Shown one piece after another: positions 16,965-24,832 of a stretch of 64,000 nucleotides of DNA. The translations under genes and the position numbers were made by a program. The stretch's first letter is position 1; every line of letters begins with the position of its first letter. The notes beneath the pieces were generated by a model. It was not told the origin of the DNA. It was given only the letters and a program-made list of their open reading frames with translations, and did no database searches. Source of the DNA: Palsa-147 sp963771905 (GTDB lineage Bacteria; Acidobacteriota; Terriglobia; Acidiferrales; UBA7541); the NCBI GenBank assembly GCA_963771905.1, contig CAVYVI010000002.1:117206-181205 (forward strand), read 5' to 3'.

Positions 16965-18749
16965 TCATTTGGCGGCGGTGTATCTCCGCTCGCGCAAAGG
17001 AAGCAGTGAAATGTCGACCGGCTCGTAAGAGAGCTGAATGTTTCCGCGGTTGTAGCTGGCCTTCGTTGTTTTGAGCCAGTTCCTGTCGTCGCGCTCGGGA
17101 AAATCCGGCTTGTAATGAGCGCCACGCGTTTCATCGCGAGCGATGGCGCCGAGTGTGATGACGCGGGCCAGAATGAGCATGTTCTCAAGTTCGCGCGCGA
17201 ATTGCAGGGTCTGATTCGCCCACTGCGTGCGATCGGAGAGATTAATTTTGCGATAGCGCGCTTCGAGCTCGTCGAGCTTCGCGAGCGTCTCCTCCATCTT
17301 GGCGTTGTAACGGATGACGGTGACGTTCTCGGTCATCGTGGCGCCCATCTCCTTCCAGATGGTGATGGGATTCTCGCTGCCTTGCTGATGGAGCAGGCGA
17401 TCGTTCGCCTCGCGCTGGCGAACGCGTTCGGCCTCGAAAACGCTTTCGTCGGTGGCGTCCGCTCCCTTCTCGAGATTGCGGGCGTAGCGGACGGAAGCGG
17501 GACCGGCAATCATGCCGCCGTAAATGCAGGAGACGAGCGAGTTCGCGCCGAGACGATTTGCGCCGTGGTACTGATATTCGCATTCGCCGGCGGCGTAAAT
17601 TCCGGGAATATTCGTGGCCTGGTTTTCGTTGTCGATCCAGAGACCGCCCATGGTGTAGTGCATGGCGGGAAAAACTTTCATGGGCTGCTCGCGAGGGTCG
17701 ACGCCGACGAATTTTTCGTAGATTTCGAGGATGCCTTCGAGCTTGCGGTCGAGAACTTCGCGCGGAATGTGGGTGACGTCGAGATAGACGGCGGGTTCTC
17801 CGCCGATGCCGAGCTTCAGCTCGAAGACAACTTTGTGAATGGCGCGGGTGGCGACGTCGCGCGGGACAAGGTTCGCGTATTTCGGATACCACTCTTCGAG
17901 AAAATAGAAGCGTTCGTTTTCGGGAATGGACTTCGCAGGGCGCGTGTCGCCGGGCCGGCGTGGAACCCAGACGCGGCCACCTTCGCCGCGCGCCGATTCG
18001 CTCATCAGGCGCAGCTTATCTTCGCCGGGAATCGCGGTGGGATGAACCTGGATGAATTCGCCGTTGGCGTAATAGACGCCCTGCTGGAACAGGGCGGATT
18101 GCGCCGAGCCGGTGCAGACGACGGAATTGGTTGAGCGAACGAAGACGGCGCCGATGCCGCCGGTGCAAAAAATCGCGGCGTCGGCGCGGAACGTACGGAC
18201 TTCCATGGTTTTCAAATCCATGGCGCAGATGCCGCGGCAGACGCCCTGCGAGTCGATCACGGCGGAGAGAAACGTCCAGCCTTCGTGCTTGGTGACTTTG
18301 CCTTCGCTTTCGTAGCGGCGCACTTGCTCATCGAGGGCGTAGAGCAATTGCTGGCCTGTGGTGGCGCCGGCGAAGGCGGTGCGATTGTATAGCGTGCCGC
18401 CGAAGCGGCGAAAATCGAGAAGGCCTTCGGGGGTACGATTGAACATGACGCCCATGCGATCGAGTAGGTCGATGATCGCGGGAGCGGCGTCGCACATGCC
18501 CTTGACGAGCGGCTGATTGGCCAGGAAATCGCCGCCGTAAATCGTGTCGTCAAAGTGTTTCCAGGTGGAGTCGCCTTCGCCCTTCAAATTCTTCGCGGCA
18601 TTGATGCCGCCCTGCGCGCAGACGGAATGGGAGCGCTTGACCGGAACGATGGAGAACAAATCGACCGGGACGCCGGATTCGGCGACGCGGATTGCGGCCA
18701 TGAGTCCGGCCAGACCACCGCCGACGATTATGATTTTGGGCTGATTCAT
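16965..18749 (-). CDS. sdhA: Succinate dehydrogenase flavoprotein subunit
   Basis: 594 residues from ATG 18749, which overlaps the sdhC stop as ATGA; the longer reading to 18890 would lie wholly inside sdhC. Binds FAD and oxidises succinate. Seen: GGGLAGLMAAIR (10-21), the covalent-FAD His41 in RSHSVCAQGGINAA, QVHPTAIPG, the MSESARGEGG loop, FPAMHYTMGGLWID and GANRLGANSLVS. This is the Bacillus/Wolinella type expected to pair with a single cytochrome b subunit, which matches the gene before it. Confidence 0.96.
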   Translation of the reverse strand: MNQPKIIIVGGGLAGLMAAIRVAESGVPVDLFSIVPVKRSHSVCAQGGINAAKNLKGEGDSTWKHFDDTIYGGDFLANQPLVKGMCDAAPAIIDLLDRMGVMFNRTPEGLLDFRRFGGTLYNRTAFAGATTGQQLLYALDEQVRRYESEGKVTKHEGWTFLSAVIDSQGVCRGICAMDLKTMEVRTFRADAAIFCTGGIGAVFVRSTNSVVCTGSAQSALFQQGVYYANGEFIQVHPTAIPGEDKLRLMSESARGEGGRVWVPRRPGDTRPAKSIPENERFYFLEEWYPKYANLVPRDVATRAIHKVVFELKLGIGGEPAVYLDVTHIPREVLDRKLEGILEIYEKFVGVDPREQPMKVFPAMHYTMGGLWIDNENQATNIPGIYAAGECEYQYHGANRLGANSLVSCIYGGMIAGPASVRYARNLEKGADATDESVFEAERVRQREANDRLLHQQGSENPITIWKEMGATMTENVTVIRYNAKMEETLAKLDELEARYRKINLSDRTQWANQTLQFARELENMLILARVITLGAIARDETRGAHYKPDFPERDDRNWLKTTKASYNRGNIQLSYEPVDISLLPLRERRYTAAK

Positions 18750-19402
18750 TGAACGTAGGACCCGAGGGGGAACCAGTTGTAATGGAAGCCGAGAACGACG
18801 GCGATTCCCATCAGAGTGAGCGTGATGCCAACGACGGCGCCGAAGTAGCCGGCCCAGCGTTGCGCGCGCGCCGAGACGGCGATGCCCCACTTACACGCGA
18901 AATTCCAGAGACCGTTGCCGAGGTGAAAAGAGGCGGCGGTTACGCCGATGATGTAGAACGTCACGTACCAGGGATTCGCCATGGCCGACGCGACGTCCCA
19001 GTAGGTTGTTTGGCCATGACCGAGAAAGCGCTCCGTGTAAACATGCCAGACGATGAAGGCGAAGGCGACCATGCCGCTCCAGCGCTGGAGCGCATACATC
19101 CAGTTCGACATCCAGGGATGGCCCCAGACGTTGGTCTTCCCTTTCCACCAAATATAGAAGCCGTAGAAAGCGTGGAAAAGAATCGGAATCCAAAGGACGA
19201 GGACTTCGATGGAGACGCGCCACGGGACGGTCTGTAATTCACTGGAGATCTCATTGTACTTGCCGACGCTGACGAGCGCGTAGCTATTCGACCAGAGATG
19301 GTCGACGAGATATGCGCCGATGGGAACGACTCCGCTTAAGGAATGAAGTTTGTCGAGGACGTAGCTTTGTTTTGAGTCCGCAATGGCGGCTGGAGTGGCC
19401 AC
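18746..19402 (-). CDS. sdhC: Succinate dehydrogenase cytochrome b558 subunit
   Basis: 218 residues from GTG 19402, which follows GGAGG at good spacing; a reading from 19750 would add a low-complexity start. Single membrane anchor of the five-helix b558 type: hydrophobic segments around VVPIGAYLVDHL, VLVLWIPILFHAFYGFYIWW, VAFAFIVWHVY, VTFYIIGVTAASFHLGNGLW and VVGITLTLMGIAVVLGF, with histidines in place to bind two haems. Passes electrons from SdhB to menaquinone. Overlaps sdhA by four bases. Confidence 0.9.
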   Translation of the reverse strand: MATPAAIADSKQSYVLDKLHSLSGVVPIGAYLVDHLWSNSYALVSVGKYNEISSELQTVPWRVSIEVLVLWIPILFHAFYGFYIWWKGKTNVWGHPWMSNWMYALQRWSGMVAFAFIVWHVYTERFLGHGQTTYWDVASAMANPWYVTFYIIGVTAASFHLGNGLWNFACKWGIAVSARAQRWAGYFGAVVGITLTLMGIAVVLGFHYNWFPLGSYVQ

Positions 19403-19484
19403 TCCGAAATTTCCTCCGTGATTCCGGGAGCATGCGAATCTCGCGCCCGGACTCCGCGCGAGGCGCGGATTCGAAGACAAAATC

Positions 19485-19513
19485 AGTATAGGCAGGCGAG
19501 GAACGCTTTGCAA
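19485..19513 (-). promoter_or_regulatory. Sigma-70 promoter of sdhCAB
   Basis: Read on the minus strand: TTGCAA (19513-19508), 17 bases, TATACT (19490-19485). Both hexamers and the spacing are near consensus, and it lies about 75 bases before the RNA reaches the sdhC start. Confidence 0.55.
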
Positions 19514-19534
19514 GACTGCGCGAGCGGCGACGAA

Positions 19535-19547
19535 GGACATATTGTCC
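19535..19547. promoter_or_regulatory. Palindrome between sdhC and the phosphatase gene
   Basis: GGACATATTGTCC: five-base inverted arms around TAT. It sits between the sdh promoter and the divergent gene, so it could be an operator serving either side. No regulator is recognised. Confidence 0.3.
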
Positions 19548-19618
19548 GTTGTGCTAGACTTTCGCGTGCGGATGAGGGGACGTTTTTCACGCCGAGATAG
19601 CTTTCGAGGGAAATCCAA

Positions 19619-21421
19619 ATGAGATGGAGACGGTGGTTTGCGGCGGCAATTCTGGCGGCTGCGATGGTTTGCGGCGGGGCATCGGCACGGACGCCGCAGG
19701 GCGGCGGTGCGAATGCGCCGCAGACCGGGGCCGGTGCGCAGAGGCAGCAAAGCGGCGCCGCGCCGGCGGCGAACCCAGCGGCGGCAAGGAAACCTGCGCC
19801 GCTCGCGCAGCGAAAAGCAACGATCACCCTGCTGAGCACCACGGACTCACACGGACATCTGGAAGCGTGGGATTACTACGCCGACAAGGCAGTCAATTTC
19901 GGGATGACGAAAATTGCGACGCTGGTGAAACAGCAGCGGGCCGAAGCGCCGCACGCGCTGCTGCTCGATTGCGGGGATACGACGCAAGGCACACCGCTTG
20001 TGTATTTCTTCGCGAAAAAGGACGCCGCGAAACCGAATCCGGCGATCGCCGTGTTCAACGCGATGCACTACGACGCGATGGCCGTGGGAAACCATGAATT
20101 CAATTTCGGGCTGGACGCGATGTGGAAAGCAAAACGGGAATCGAAATTTCCGTGGCTGGCGGCGAATTTGAAGGAGCTTTACACAGCGGGGGTTGGATAC
20201 ATTCCACCCTACGTGATTCGGAATGTGGATGGCGTGCGCGTCGGAATAATCGGATTTGTGACGCCAGGTGTGGTGCGCTGGGAAATTCCGGACCACTACC
20301 GCGGCTATACGTTCTTGTCGATTGTAGAGACGGCAAAGAAAATCGTGCCGATTGTGCGCGCGAAGTCCGATCTCGTGGTCGTGATCATCCATTCGGGGCT
20401 CGATCGAAATCCGAAGACGGGAGAGATGTACGGCGACGAAGATGTGCGGAATGAAAATGCGACGTGGGAGTTGGCCGACGAAGTGCCGGGGATCGACATG
20501 ATTTTCTACGGGCACACGCATCTGGAGATGCAGGAACTTTTCGTGAACGGAGTGCTGCTGGCACAGGCGAAGAACTGGGGCGGATCGCTGGCGCGCGCGG
20601 ATATTCAGATGGAGCGAGACGCGACGGGCAAGTGGAGCGTTGTGTCGAAACATTCGCGAACGATTCCGGCGACGGACAGCGTGACGGAAGATCCGGCGAT
20701 TGCGAAATTGGCGGCGCCGTATCATCAAACGACGGAAAAATATCTGGACACGCCGGTCGCGACTTCGGAAAAGGCGATGAATGGGCTGACGGCGCGGTAC
20801 ATCGACGATCCTTTGGTCGATTTGATTCATAAAGTGCAACTCGACGCGGGACATGCGGACGTGTCGATGGCGACAATGTTTTTTCCAGGAGTTAAAATTC
20901 CCGTGGGGCCAGTGACGGTCCGGCAACTCGCCGCGCTGTACGTGTACGAGAACACGCTGTACACCGTGCAGATGAATGGCGCGCAATTGAAGGATGCGCT
21001 CGAGCATGCCGCGAGTTTCTACTCAGGATGGCCGCTTGCGGCGGGACAAAACGTGCGACTTCCGGGCTACAACGCCGACTCGGCGGAAGGCGTGACGTAT
21101 GTGATCGATTTGACGCAGCCGGTCGGCCAGCGAATTCGAAATCTCACGTACAAGGGAGCGGCGGTCGATCCGGAGCAGAAATTGCGAGTGGCGATCAATA
21201 ATTACCGGTACACGGGCGGAGGAGGATACAGCGTGTATAAGGATCTGCCGATTGTCGAGAGGTCGAGCGACGAAATTCGCGAGCTGCTGATCGATTATCT
21301 GACGCGCACGAAGACGATTCCAACCGAGGCTGATGGAAACTGGCGGATCGAACCGCAAGAAGCGCTCGATGCGATTTTGAAAGCGGCGCAGGCGGAAGAG
21401 ACGGTGCATGTCAATCGATAG
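19619..21421 (+). CDS. Exported 5'-nucleotidase/2',3'-cyclic phosphodiesterase-like metallophosphatase
   Basis: 600 residues, UshA/CpdB superfamily; periplasmic hydrolysis of nucleotides or related phosphate esters. Signal peptide 1-23 (ASA-R). A Gln/Pro/Ala-rich linker (27-64) precedes a metallophosphatase domain with DSHGH (Asp76, His78), DCGDTTQGTP (117-126), AVGNHEFNFG (156-165), a later IIHSG and YGHTH. The C-terminal 5'-nucleotidase domain spans about 370-560 and ends in a small helical tail. The N-terminal linker is unusual. ATG 19619 has no strong ribosome site. The divergent sdh promoter shares the upstream region. Confidence 0.88.
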   Translation: MRWRRWFAAAILAAAMVCGGASARTPQGGGANAPQTGAGAQRQQSGAAPAANPAAARKPAPLAQRKATITLLSTTDSHGHLEAWDYYADKAVNFGMTKIATLVKQQRAEAPHALLLDCGDTTQGTPLVYFFAKKDAAKPNPAIAVFNAMHYDAMAVGNHEFNFGLDAMWKAKRESKFPWLAANLKELYTAGVGYIPPYVIRNVDGVRVGIIGFVTPGVVRWEIPDHYRGYTFLSIVETAKKIVPIVRAKSDLVVVIIHSGLDRNPKTGEMYGDEDVRNENATWELADEVPGIDMIFYGHTHLEMQELFVNGVLLAQAKNWGGSLARADIQMERDATGKWSVVSKHSRTIPATDSVTEDPAIAKLAAPYHQTTEKYLDTPVATSEKAMNGLTARYIDDPLVDLIHKVQLDAGHADVSMATMFFPGVKIPVGPVTVRQLAALYVYENTLYTVQMNGAQLKDALEHAASFYSGWPLAAGQNVRLPGYNADSAEGVTYVIDLTQPVGQRIRNLTYKGAAVDPEQKLRVAINNYRYTGGGGYSVYKDLPIVERSSDEIRELLIDYLTRTKTIPTEADGNWRIEPQEALDAILKAAQAEETVHVNR

Positions 21422-21654
21422 CGGCGGCCGCTCGAAGGAAAGCGCGTGAGTTCTGGGGGATGCGGATTGTTACGGGAGTGTGAATGATTTCGTCGCGCGA
21501 GGATGACGCGCGCGACATGCTGTGCGCGAAAAGACATTGCTAACCGCGTGCGAGCGTTCAATTTACGTTGACACCCTCGCACCTTCTTGTTAATTTTCCA
21601 AACAGAATTTTTTTCGGCTCTCGGGAGCGGAGGCGCCTTAGCCCGGCACGACAC

Positions 21655-22212
21655 ATGTCATTCGTCGCAAAGAAAATTTTCCTCACCAAGGGAGTAGGAA
21701 AACATCGGGAACGGCTATCGAGCTTCGAGCTCGCGCTCCGCAACGCAGGCATCGCCGCGTGTAACATCGTTCGCGTCTCCTCGATTTTCCCGCCGTACTG
21801 CAAACTGATTTCACGGAGCGAGGGATTGAAGCATTTGAAGCCGGGGCAGGTGGCGTTCACGGTGATCAGCGAAAATCAGACGCGCGAAGCGCATCGATTG
21901 ATCGCCGCGGGAGTCGGGCTGGCGCTTCCCGGCGACAAATCCATGTTCGGATATTTGTCCGAGCATCATTCGTTCGGCGAGACGGAAGAAGTGGCTGGCG
22001 AATACTGCGAAGAGCTCGCCGCGGAAATGCTGGCGACGACGCTGAATGTGGAATTCGATCCAGATTTGTCCTGGGACGAGAAAAAAGAAGTGTATAGAAT
22101 TTCGAACAAGATCGTCCGCACGATGAACATCACGCAGTCCGCCGTCGGCGACAAGCGCGGACTTTGGACTACCGTACTTTCCGCCGCGATTCTGCTTGGC
22201 GAAGACGACTAA
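21655..22212 (+). CDS. pdaD: Pyruvoyl-dependent arginine decarboxylase
   Basis: 185 residues. Decarboxylates arginine to agmatine, the first step of polyamine synthesis, using a pyruvoyl group instead of PLP. The self-cleavage site VRVSSIFPP is at 39-47; cleavage between Ser42 and Ser43 would give beta and alpha chains. KKIFLTKGVGKHRERLSSFE near the start and MNITQSAVGDKRGLWTTVL near the end are also typical. ATG 21655 gives the family start; an earlier TTG at 21568 is in frame but adds unconserved residues. It overlaps the M23 gene by 17 bases, so the two are coupled. Confidence 0.92.
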   Translation: MSFVAKKIFLTKGVGKHRERLSSFELALRNAGIAACNIVRVSSIFPPYCKLISRSEGLKHLKPGQVAFTVISENQTREAHRLIAAGVGLALPGDKSMFGYLSEHHSFGETEEVAGEYCEELAAEMLATTLNVEFDPDLSWDEKKEVYRISNKIVRTMNITQSAVGDKRGLWTTVLSAAILLGEDD

Positions 22213-23107
22213 CACCGGCTCCGTCAAAACTTCCCCACCGCGAAGTTGGCTCCGCTATCGACTTTTTCTCGGGCCGCTGTGTCTTTGCGCAGCGAGCTGG
22301 TTTCTGACGCGCGAATCCGTGGCCGTGTTCACAGTTGCCACTGCGCTATTTGCCTTCTGGTTCGTGGCGATTCCGTGGGGATTTCTGAATGTTTATTTGC
22401 GATACGTCTATCTCGCATCGTATTTGGCTGTTTCGTTTCACACGGGGCGATGGATGTACGTGGGAATCGTGAAGGTTGAAATTGTTGCAGCCGAAATGTG
22501 GCGAGCAAAAAGGCCGCGGCGTGCGAATTGGGTTGAATTGACATTTCCGTTCGCCGGTGGAGATTATTGTGTCGCGCACGGCGGCGATTCGAGGCTTCTG
22601 AATCATCATTACCAAGTGGTGCCGCAGAGATTCGCGCTCGACATATTGAAACTAGATCGCTTCGGACGATCGCAGGGCGCGCATACCGACGGAGCGGCGT
22701 ACTCCGGCTTAATTTACGACGAACCCGTTCAGAGCCCGTGCGTCGGAGTAGTCACCGCGGCCGTGGATGAATTTCGAGACCTGCCGCTGGGCGAGCGCGA
22801 TCCCGCGCATCCGGCCGGCAATCACGTAGTGATTCGCGTTGGCGCTTCAGAAATTCTCGTGGGCTTGGCGCATCTGCGCGAGGGAAGCGTGTGCGTGAAA
22901 GCCGGAGACATCGTGCGCGCGGGGCAGATCGTCGGACGAGTGGGAAATTCCGGAAACACGACACTTCCGCATCTGCACATTCACGCGAAACGCGGCGGCG
23001 ATCCCGCGAGCATGCTCGATGGCGAAGGGCTACCGATGCGGTTCGACCGGCGCTGGCTCGTGCGGAACAGCATCGTATACGCGAGGCCGGTTAGCGCTTC
23101 TTGTTGA
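22196..23107 (+). CDS. Membrane-anchored M23-family peptidase
   Basis: 303 residues from TTG 22196, inside the end of pdaD. Two or three hydrophobic helices (about 23-90) precede a soluble domain. The M23 metal-site pattern is NHHY...RFALDI (first His and Asp), GNHVVIRV and the terminal HLHIHA, giving a lysostaphin/LytM-type zinc endopeptidase that probably cuts peptidoglycan cross-bridges outside the cell membrane. It sits between two putative polyamine genes with which it shares no obvious job. The end overlaps by 17 bases with the convergent deoxyhypusine-synthase-like gene. Confidence 0.82.
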   Translation: MAKTTNTGSVKTSPPRSWLRYRLFLGPLCLCAASWFLTRESVAVFTVATALFAFWFVAIPWGFLNVYLRYVYLASYLAVSFHTGRWMYVGIVKVEIVAAEMWRAKRPRRANWVELTFPFAGGDYCVAHGGDSRLLNHHYQVVPQRFALDILKLDRFGRSQGAHTDGAAYSGLIYDEPVQSPCVGVVTAAVDEFRDLPLGERDPAHPAGNHVVIRVGASEILVGLAHLREGSVCVKAGDIVRAGQIVGRVGNSGNTTLPHLHIHAKRGGDPASMLDGEGLPMRFDRRWLVRNSIVYARPVSASC

Positions 23108-24158
23108 AGTAGCCGAGGCGCTCGAAGAGAGCGCCGGCGATGAGCGGGAGCGCGACAGTAGCATCGTCGAAAACTTCGGCGAGGCGGCCGCCCTCTTCCG
23201 GAGGAACGAATTTTCCCCACGAGACGGCTTCGGTGTACGTGCTGCCAGAAAGTCCACCCCAATGCACGGGCTCGGGACAGATTCGCACGCCATAGTTGTA
23301 GCGCTTGAGAGGGAGTTTTTCGTAGCCGCGGCGGGCGAGAAGTTCGGCGTAAACTCCGAATTGCTGGGCCCAATTGCGTGGAACGCCGCCGCCGATGGTG
23401 AGGAGTCCCATTTTTTTCGTTGCCAGCATGGTTTTCGCGTAGTGGTCAAAATCCTCGAAGGGATCGAAGCGCAGAAGCGGCTTCCCGTCCTTCGCGCGCT
23501 GGCGCCTGTGGAGCGCGAAATCGATGCCGAGCTCGGAATCGGTGAAGGCAGGAACGAAGACGGGGACGTTGTGCTCCGCGGCCGATTTCAAAATGCCGCG
23601 ACCGTCAGCGTGGTTCTTGAGGTACTCGCCGATGCGACGATGGAGCTTCCAGCTACAGACGGTTTCCGCCGGATCCCAGTTCGAGAGGACATCGTCGACC
23701 ACTTCCTCGACGTGATCGAGATTGGTTTCGGGCTCAAGAGAATCATAGACGCGATTGTAGCCGGCGACGAAAAGCTCGCGGTCGTCCATCTTGGGATCGT
23801 AACGGAAATGCGAAAGCCCGGTGGCTTCGACGAGACCGTGCGCCATCAGAGCGCCAGTCGAGACAATCGCGCGAACGATACCCGACTCCATCAAATCGCA
23901 AAAGATGAGGCCCATCTTCGCGACGGTCATGGCACCGGCGAGAGTCATCACGATGAAGCAGTCTTTATCGCGCGCCATCGCTTCGAGAACGTCGACGGCG
24001 TCGCCGACCTGGCGTCCGGTGAAGGCGGTGCGGCCCATGGCGCGGACGAGATCGTCGATCGAATGAACTTTCGAGAGATCGAGCGGAAAAATCGGAGTCA
24101 GGTGATCTTTCACGGGATCATGCAGGATTCGTCCCGTCGCACCCTTTTTTTTTGCCAT
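23091..24158 (-). CDS. Deoxyhypusine synthase family protein
   Basis: 355 residues from ATG 24158 (CAGGGAGATTGA upstream). The family takes the aminobutyl group of spermidine through an enzyme-lysine imine. The lysine motif EAVSWGK is present (Lys316), as are the NAD-fold features GAMTVAKMG, VSTGALMAHG and KMGLLTIGGGVPRNWAQQ, and the substrate loop HWGGLSGST. Eukaryotic and archaeal enzymes modify eIF5A, which bacteria lack; bacterial relatives include enzymes that make homospermidine. The convergent pdaD nearby makes a polyamine role likely. The exact acceptor cannot be read from the sequence. Confidence 0.88.
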   Translation of the reverse strand: MAKKKGATGRILHDPVKDHLTPIFPLDLSKVHSIDDLVRAMGRTAFTGRQVGDAVDVLEAMARDKDCFIVMTLAGAMTVAKMGLIFCDLMESGIVRAIVSTGALMAHGLVEATGLSHFRYDPKMDDRELFVAGYNRVYDSLEPETNLDHVEEVVDDVLSNWDPAETVCSWKLHRRIGEYLKNHADGRGILKSAAEHNVPVFVPAFTDSELGIDFALHRRQRAKDGKPLLRFDPFEDFDHYAKTMLATKKMGLLTIGGGVPRNWAQQFGVYAELLARRGYEKLPLKRYNYGVRICPEPVHWGGLSGSTYTEAVSWGKFVPPEEGGRLAEVFDDATVALPLIAGALFERLGYFNKKR

Positions 24159-24377
24159 TCAATCTCCCTGTAAGTAATGTATCGTCGCAAGCAGCACGAA
24201 ACGATGCGCGCCGCATGATTGCGCGGAACCTTGATATTACAAATGACGAAAATAGAAAACAGGAAAGTGGCACGGATCGGCGGCGCGAACATCGAATCGC
24301 CGGACGGATGGGTGCCGCGAAATCTTCGGTCCAGCGCAACTTGGTATTTGCAGCGGGAAATTTTCGGAGGAAACACG

Positions 24378-24710
24378 ATGAGCGTACTTGCTTGCGCCAT
24401 TCTGCTTCAACAGAGCCAGAGCCAAACCCACTACTTCGGAGTGATCTTTGCTCCGTCGCATTCGCTGATCTGGTGGATTGTCATCGGAATGATCGCCGGA
24501 TGGCTGGCGGGGACGGTGGCGCGCGGGCGCGGATTCGGATGTCTGGCGAATGTGATTCTGGGATTGGTGGGCGCGGTGATCGGTGGATGGATTTTTCAGA
24601 AGCTCGGAATTGTGTTTCTGGGATTTTTCGGGAGTCTCGCGGCGGCGACGGTGGGAGCCATTGTCCTCGTGTCGATCGCGCGGCTCTTCAGCGGCAGCAG
24701 AGATGAGTGA
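24378..24710 (+). CDS. GlsB/YeaQ/YmgE-family membrane protein
   Basis: 110 residues from ATG 24378, seven bases after GGAGG. After a short Gln-rich start come three hydrophobic helices with the family pattern WWIVIGMIAGWLAGTVARG, GFGCLANVILGLVGAVIGGW and a last Gly/Ala-rich helix. These small proteins are found in stress-response and envelope settings; the molecular function is not established. The TTG-type upstream reading to 24219 is rejected because the ribosome site lies at the ATG. Confidence 0.85.
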   Translation: MSVLACAILLQQSQSQTHYFGVIFAPSHSLIWWIVIGMIAGWLAGTVARGRGFGCLANVILGLVGAVIGGWIFQKLGIVFLGFFGSLAAATVGAIVLVSIARLFSGSRDE

Positions 24711-24832
24711 TGCGCGTCACGGCGGCGCGCGGAGTGTTGGCTCCGCACTGGATGCGTACGCGCACCTTGCAAGGAACCTCGCGCGGACGCCTGTGATACG
24801 ATGAGGACGCAGTGAAAGGTTGACACACCGCA

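Noticed and set aside
19847..21007. 386-residue minus-strand frame, opposite the 5'-nucleotidase
   Set aside because: Arg/His-rich shadow, no motif.
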